Shown here in pieces: positions 12,878 to 16,582 of a stretch of 16,582 nt of DNA; the stretch's first letter is position 1, and every line of letters begins with the position of its first letter. The position numbers and the translations under genes were made by a program. The notes under the pieces are model-generated. The model did not search any database. It was not told the origin of the DNA and saw nothing but the letters and a program-made list of their open reading frames with translations. Source of the stretch: an uncultured Clostridia bacterium (GTDB lineage: Bacteria; Bacillota; Clostridia; TANB77; CAG-508); contig CAJFQT010000018.1 in the NCBI GenBank assembly GCA_904419095.1, forward strand, positions 1 to 16,582, written 5' to 3'.

Positions 12878-13609
12878 ATGATAAATAAAGAAATAGTACA
12901 AGCGCTTGAAGAAATTTGGAATTATATGAAGCTAGATATGAAAATAGAAAAATCCGATTTAATAATTGGATGTGGTTGTTTGAATTTAGAAATTCCAGTA
13001 AAATGTGCAGACCTATTAAAAGAAAATTATGCACAAAATATTTTATTTTCAGGAGGACTTGGAAAACTAACAACAGATAAATTTCAAAAAACAGAAGCGG
13101 AAATATTTAAAGACATAGCAATAGAAAAAGGTATAGAACCAAGAAAAATATATCTTGAAAAAGAATCTACAAATACAGGAGATAATTTTAGTTTTTCTTT
13201 AAAAATTATAGAAAAGTATAAAATAAAATCAGATAAAATAATAATAGTTCATAATAATTTATCACAAAGAAGAACATTAAGTGCTGCAAAAGCAAGAATA
13301 AAAAATAAAGAAATATCAATAACATCTCCAAACAAAACATTTTCGCAATTCATTGAAAAATTAAATAATAGTACAAAAGAAGAACAATATCGTATAATCT
13401 CAGTAATTGTAGGAGACATACAAAGACTAATTATATTTCCACAACTAGGATGGCAAACAGAAAACGAAGTACCAGAGATAATAATAGCAGATTACTATAA
13501 ACTAAAAAAATTAGGCTATAATAAATATATTTTTGATAAAGAAAGAATACAAAATTTGATTGATAAAAATGGAATAGCTAAAGGTTATGAACCAAATTAT
13601 TTTAATTAA
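12878..13609 (+). CDS. YdcF-like protein, DUF218 family
   Basis: A 243-residue soluble-looking protein of the DUF218 (YdcF/SanA/ElyC) family. The family signature is visible in order: DLIIGCGCLN (27-36), NILFSGG (54-60), KTEAEIF (71-77), and IYLEKESTNTGDNFSFS (91-107), whose Glu and Asn residues form the conserved polar cluster. A later HNNLSQRR (about 124-131) matches the conserved segment often seen as a T-x-x-H-x-x-R-like stretch. There is no signal peptide or membrane helix, as in YdcF rather than SanA. The biochemical role is poorly defined; binding of a nucleotide-like cofactor has been reported for E. coli YdcF. AAAGAGGAG 5-6 bases before the ATG fixes the start. It stands alone between intergenic gaps of about 190 and 100 bases. 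Confidence 0.85.
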   Translation: MINKEIVQALEEIWNYMKLDMKIEKSDLIIGCGCLNLEIPVKCADLLKENYAQNILFSGGLGKLTTDKFQKTEAEIFKDIAIEKGIEPRKIYLEKESTNTGDNFSFSLKIIEKYKIKSDKIIIVHNNLSQRRTLSAAKARIKNKEISITSPNKTFSQFIEKLNNSTKEEQYRIISVIVGDIQRLIIFPQLGWQTENEVPEIIIADYYKLKKLGYNKYIFDKERIQNLIDKNGIAKGYEPNYFN

Positions 13610-13710
13610 TAAATACAATATTATAAGAGAAAATATAGGAAAAGCCATATTTATAAAATAATATTATAAAAAAATACAGCAAAATAATTATAGAAAGGAT
13701 TGAAATAAAT

Positions 13711-14287
13711 ATGAAAATAATACTAGCATCTCAATCACCAAGAAGAAAAGAATTATTAAAACTTGTAGTTTCAGATTTCGAAGTTATAATAAGTAACACA
13801 GATGAGAAGATAATAGAAAAATTAGAACCAGAAGAAAAAGTAACAGAAATTGCGTATAAAAAAGCAAAAGAGGTATACAAAAAAACAAATCGGGGATAGG
13901 ATAATAATAGGTGCAGATACAATGGTATTAAAAGAAAATAAAATTTATGGTAAACCAAAAAATGAAACTCAAGCAAAAGAATACATAAAAGGATTACTAC
14001 AAAATGATAAATCACACTACATAATTACAGGAATAAGCATAATAATCGAAAAAAATGGAAAATATAAAGAATTTAAAACATTTGACAAGACAAAAATATT
14101 TTTTAAAGATATTTCTGATGATGAAATAGATAAGTGGATAAAAACAGGAAAGGCTTTAGATAGAGCAGGTGGTTATGGAATACAAGATGAATTTGCAGTA
14201 TTTGTTGAAAAAATAGAAGGAAATTACACAACAGCGGTGGGATTGCCTGTTCATAAAGTTTATGATATTATAAAAGCATATATTTAA
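13711..14287 (+). pseudogene. maf: Maf-family nucleotide pyrophosphatase, broken by a one-base frameshift
   Basis: Maf proteins hydrolyse non-canonical or canonical nucleoside triphosphates to monophosphates in the cytoplasm. The two frames (13711-13899 and through 13892-14287) together give a complete 191-residue Maf. Frame 1 carries the nucleotide-binding SQSPRRKELL (residues 7-16). Frame 2 carries GADTMV, the KIYGKP segment, RAGGYGIQ and GNYTTAVGLP. All key motifs are intact. Dropping the C at 13891 (AATCGGGGAT to AATGGGGAT) joins them as KKTNGDRIIIGADTMVL, which is the expected sequence. As it stands frame 1 stops at TAG 13897-13899. An AAAGG site lies 12 bases before the ATG. A real inactivation or a read error are both possible; see the similar lesion in the amidohydrolase gene. 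Confidence 0.88.
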
Positions 14288-14327
14288 AGTTTAAAGTACA
14301 ACAAATTTTTAAAAAACTATAATATAA

Positions 14328-14609
14328 AAGATAAAAGAAATAGAAGATATAAAAAATGCATTTGCTAAATTCCAATCTGCCACAAGAGATTCAGTATATA
14401 AAAGTGATTTACCTAATAATGAACTTTACTGTACAAGTGTAAAAGGAAAGAAAAGATACATTAATCCATTAGTCAACTATGAAAATAAAGCGAAAAGAAT
14501 AAAAGATATATCTTCTCTTGCAAATAATGATATTAATAATTTCTTAAATATGAAATTACACCAATATATTGGCTTCAATTTTGATTTTAAACCATATAAT
14601 TATACATAG
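14328..14609 (+). pseudogene. Coding remnant without a start codon, family not recognised
   Basis: After an in-frame stop at 14325-14327 the frame stays open for 93 codons and ends at TAG 14607-14609. It has no ATG, GTG or TTG near its beginning and no ribosome binding site; the first Met is about 20 codons from the end. The product reads like a true protein: DLPNNELYCTSVKGKKRYIN, then PLVNYENKAKRIKDISSLAN, and a C-terminus rich in aromatic residues (QYIGFNFDFKPYNYT). I do not recognise the family. It is probably the C-terminal end of a gene whose 5' part has been deleted. Apart from it, 14288-14694 holds only the inverted repeat at 14611-14662. Confidence 0.5.
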
Positions 14610-14610
14610 A

Positions 14611-14662
14611 CAAATTTGATGATTATTAGAAACTAAGAAGTAGTTCCTAATATCAAAATTTG
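14611..14662. repeat. Inverted repeat directly after the coding remnant
   Basis: CAAATTTGAT (14611-14620) pairs with ATCAAAATTTG (14652-14662) with one bulged A. Inside, ATTAGAAACTA (14625-14635) pairs with TAGTTCCTAAT (14641-14651) with one mismatch, around a 5-base loop; GATT (14621-14624) is bulged. It begins one base after the remnant's stop, as a terminator would, but no T-run follows. Confidence 0.5.
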
Positions 14663-14694
14663 CTTCATGAAATTTAGAAAAGGAGGAGGATTAA

Positions 14695-15018
14695 ATGAAT
14701 AGTAATAAACATACATACAATATAATAACTTTATGTGGGTCAATTAAATTTAAAGATGAATTTATAAAAGTCCAGGAGAAATTTACCTTAGATGGAAACA
14801 TTGTTTTGATACCTAATTTTTTTAATAACATAAAAAAAGAGAATATAGACAAAAAGACTAAGCAAATGCTAGACGAAATGCACAAACAAAAAATAGATAT
14901 GTGTAATGAAATTTATGTGATTAATGTTGGCGGATATATTGGAGAAAGTACAAAGACAGAAATTGAATATGCAAAAGTAAAAGGAAAAAAAATTTCTTAT
15001 TTAGAAAGTATTAAATGA
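14695..15018 (+). CDS. Nucleoside 2-deoxyribosyltransferase-like protein
   Basis: A 107-residue cytoplasmic protein. It starts with IITLCGSIKFKDEF (10-23), the GSI-type opening strand and loop of this fold. It ends with MCNEIYVINVGGYIGESTKT and EIEYAKVKGKKISYLE, which match the family's substrate-loop and E-x-x-x-A regions. Similar short proteins are common in Clostridia and their phages and are annotated as nucleoside 2-deoxyribosyltransferase-like, but transferase activity has rarely been shown for them; a nucleotide-binding or hydrolase role is also possible. The start is fixed by AGGAGGAGGA at 14681-14690. The next gene begins 34 bases after its stop, so both may be in one transcript. Confidence 0.75.
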   Translation: MNSNKHTYNIITLCGSIKFKDEFIKVQEKFTLDGNIVLIPNFFNNIKKENIDKKTKQMLDEMHKQKIDMCNEIYVINVGGYIGESTKTEIEYAKVKGKKISYLESIK

Positions 15019-15052
15019 AATAGTAATTTGGGATAGGCAGAAGGTAATTTAT

Positions 15053-16087
15053 ATGAAAATAGAAGAAATGGTATTTAAAAAAGAAAAATTAAATAAAGAA
15101 AAGTTACTTGCTTTTGGGGTTGAAAAAGAAGGTAGATTATATAAATATTCTAAAAAAATTATGAATGGCAATTTTAGAGCAGATGTCTATATTGATGAAA
15201 AAGGAAATGTTAATGGTAAAGTATATGATTTAGAGATGGAAGAAGAATATACAAACTTTCGTATAGAAGATGCTATTGGTGAATTTGTAAATACAGTTAA
15301 AAAAGAATATATAAAAGTATTAAATGAAATTAAAGATAACTGTTTTGAAAAAGAATATTTTATATATGAACAATCAAATAGAATATCAAAAATGGTATAT
15401 GAAAAATATAAAGTAATTCCTGAATTTCTATGGGAAAAGTTTCCAAACTATGGAGTTTTCAGAAATAAAAGAAGCGGTAAGTGGTTTGGAATAATTATGA
15501 ATATTGATAAAAGTAAAATTATTCCTAAAGAAACAGGGGAAATAGAAGTATTAAATATAAAATTAGATGATAAAGTAGATAAGTATTTAAAACAAAAAGG
15601 AATATATACATCATATCATTTAAGTAAAAAATCTTGGGTAAGTATAATATTAGATGATACTTTATCAGACGAAAAAATAATGAAATTAATAGATATAAGT
15701 TTTGAGAGTTCTGACATTAAAGGTGAATGGATAATTCCAGCAAACCCTAAGTATTATGATGTATTAAATGCCTTTAATAACACAGACACAATTACTTGGA
15801 AACAATCAAATAATATTATGAAGGGAGATATTGTTTATTTGTATGTCGCAGAGCCTTATTCTGCTATTATGTTTAAGTGTGAAGCAGTAGAAACTGATAT
15901 ACCATATCAATATAAAGATAAAAATGTTTCTATGAAAAAAATTATGAAAATAAAATTAATTAAAAAATATAAACAAGATGAATTTACTTTTAAAAAATTA
16001 AATGAATATGGAATAAGAGCAATAAGAGGACCTAGAAGTATTACAAGTAAATTAAGGAAAGAATTAAATAAATCAGAAAAAAAGTAA
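15053..16087 (+). CDS. MmcQ/YjbR-like protein fused to a C-terminal EVE-like domain
   Basis: A 344-residue protein with three parts. Residues about 1-115 are an N-terminal region rich in charged residues, as found ahead of the YjbR fold in some Firmicute members. Residues about 120-220 match MmcQ/YjbR: VFRNKRSGKWFGIIMNIDK, then VLNIKLDD, YTSYHLSKKSWVSIILDD and a closing helix EKIMKLIDISFE. Residues about 224-338 look like an EVE (PUA-like) domain: GEWIIPANPKYYDVLNAF, ITWKQSNNIMKGDIVYLYVA and AIMFKCEAVETDIPY. YjbR proteins have a DNA-binding-like CyaY fold of unknown role; EVE domains bind modified bases in DNA or RNA. The fusion suggests nucleic-acid recognition, which is inference. AGAAGG lies 8-9 bases before the ATG. 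Confidence 0.75.
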   Translation: MKIEEMVFKKEKLNKEKLLAFGVEKEGRLYKYSKKIMNGNFRADVYIDEKGNVNGKVYDLEMEEEYTNFRIEDAIGEFVNTVKKEYIKVLNEIKDNCFEKEYFIYEQSNRISKMVYEKYKVIPEFLWEKFPNYGVFRNKRSGKWFGIIMNIDKSKIIPKETGEIEVLNIKLDDKVDKYLKQKGIYTSYHLSKKSWVSIILDDTLSDEKIMKLIDISFESSDIKGEWIIPANPKYYDVLNAFNNTDTITWKQSNNIMKGDIVYLYVAEPYSAIMFKCEAVETDIPYQYKDKNVSMKKIMKIKLIKKYKQDEFTFKKLNEYGIRAIRGPRSITSKLRKELNKSEKK

Positions 16088-16136
16088 AGTCTTAAAACCA
16101 CTAAAAAATCAAGCAATATTTATATATACCCTCTTA

Positions 16137-16165
16137 TTTACAATTAAATATAATTGTAATATAAT
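16137..16165 (+). promoter_or_regulatory. Promoter of the thioesterase-like gene
   Basis: TTTACA (16137-16142) and TATAAT (16160-16165) are 17 bp apart. A short inverted repeat ACAATT/AATTGT (16140-16157) lies between and over the two boxes and could be a repressor site. The start codon is 37 bases beyond the -10. Confidence 0.6.
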
Positions 16166-16201
16166 TTACTTTTAGAAAAATAGAATGGAGAGAAATGAAA
16201 A

Positions 16202-16582
16202 ATGAACACAGAATATAAAAGTAAATATGAAATAAGTTATACAGAGTTAGGTCAAGATTTAGAATTAGGTTTAACAAAATCTATTGAGCTAGTTCAAAGT
16301 CTTGTAACAGACTATTTTGTATCTTTTGGAAGTGATAATAAAACAGTTAAAGAAAAAGATAATGCATTATGGGTATTATCTAAAACAAAAGTACATTTCG
16401 AGAAATTTCCTCAATGGAGAGATTTTATATATGGAAAAAGTTATACAACAAAAATTAAACCAATTCGTGTTGAAATGGAAACTATTTTTAAGAATGAAAA
16501 AGATGAGTATTTATTTGGAGCAAAGCAAGAAATTTGTCCAATAGATATTGATACAAGAAAAATTAGGAAGGTAAGTACAATT
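16202..16582 (+). CDS. Acyl-ACP thioesterase-like protein, N-terminal part (runs off window)
   Basis: The first 127 residues of a protein that continues past the end of the window. The frame reads MNTEYKSKYEISYTELGQDL, then LTKSIELVQSLVTDYFVSFG, NALWVLSKTKVHFEKFPQWR and YTTKIKPIRVEMETIFKN. This is the order of the first hotdog domain of bacterial acyl-ACP thioesterases: an opening strand, the long hotdog helix, the WVL strand and the proline-tryptophan turn ahead of the next strand. Such enzymes release fatty acids from acyl carrier protein. The catalytic residues of the family lie mostly in the second half, which is not visible. An ATG at 16195 is in another frame and stops after seven codons. 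TGGAGAG (16186-16192) is the likely ribosome binding site. An own promoter lies at 16137-16165. Confidence 0.7.
   Translation, partial: MNTEYKSKYEISYTELGQDLELGLTKSIELVQSLVTDYFVSFGSDNKTVKEKDNALWVLSKTKVHFEKFPQWRDFIYGKSYTTKIKPIRVEMETIFKNEKDEYLFGAKQEICPIDIDTRKIRKVSTI

Noticed and set aside
13850..14287. A separate gene starting at the ATG at 13850
   Set aside because: Its first residues overlap the maf frame in the wrong reading frame, no ribosome binding site precedes it, and Maf motifs start only after the frameshift.
16317..16544. A 75-codon + strand ORF inside the thioesterase-like gene
   Set aside because: It overlaps the better-supported frame from 16202, which has family motifs, a ribosome binding site and a promoter; this frame has none of these.
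1..16582. CRISPR array, tRNA, rRNA or phage attachment site
   Set aside because: No regularly spaced direct repeats, no recognisable tRNA or rRNA sequence and no integrase or att-like duplication were seen on either strand.

Overview
The window is a strongly AT-rich stretch in which every supportable gene lies on the + strand. The order tig-clpP-clpX, the strong AGGAGG-type ribosome binding sites, a class B sortase and dockerin/cohesin modules point to a low-GC Gram-positive anaerobe of the Clostridia, probably host-associated. No species can be named from the sequence alone.

Positions 1-2810 are conserved housekeeping DNA: the 3' end of trigger factor, its terminator, then a clpP-clpX operon with its own promoter and a clear terminator. 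In many Clostridia lon follows clpX; here an accessory block follows instead.

Positions 2811-10490 hold the most interesting part. In order there is an imperfect inverted-repeat element, a class B sortase with a consensus promoter, a structured leader with a possible 29-residue peptide, and an LPKTG-anchored surface protein carrying one cohesin-like domain and three Ig-like (BIG2) domains. Two secreted proteins that each end in a dockerin follow: one with a propeller-like region, a CAP/SCP domain and a BIG2 domain, the other with a CHAP domain and two ricin-type beta-trefoils. Read together, the sortase would attach the cohesin protein to the wall, and the cohesin would display the two dockerin proteins. 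This would be a cellulosome-like display system without any recognisable cellulase. GGGACGGTCC-type palindromic repeats sit at the 3' ends of both dockerin genes and, inverted, upstream of the next gene.

Positions 10500-16582 carry unrelated single genes: a YtcJ-type amidohydrolase and a maf gene, each broken by one apparently inserted base; a membrane-anchored jelly-roll-like protein; a YdcF/DUF218 protein; a coding remnant without a start; a nucleoside 2-deoxyribosyltransferase-like protein; a MmcQ/YjbR-EVE fusion; and the start of an acyl-ACP thioesterase-like gene that runs off the window. No tRNA, rRNA, CRISPR array, transposase or phage gene was seen.
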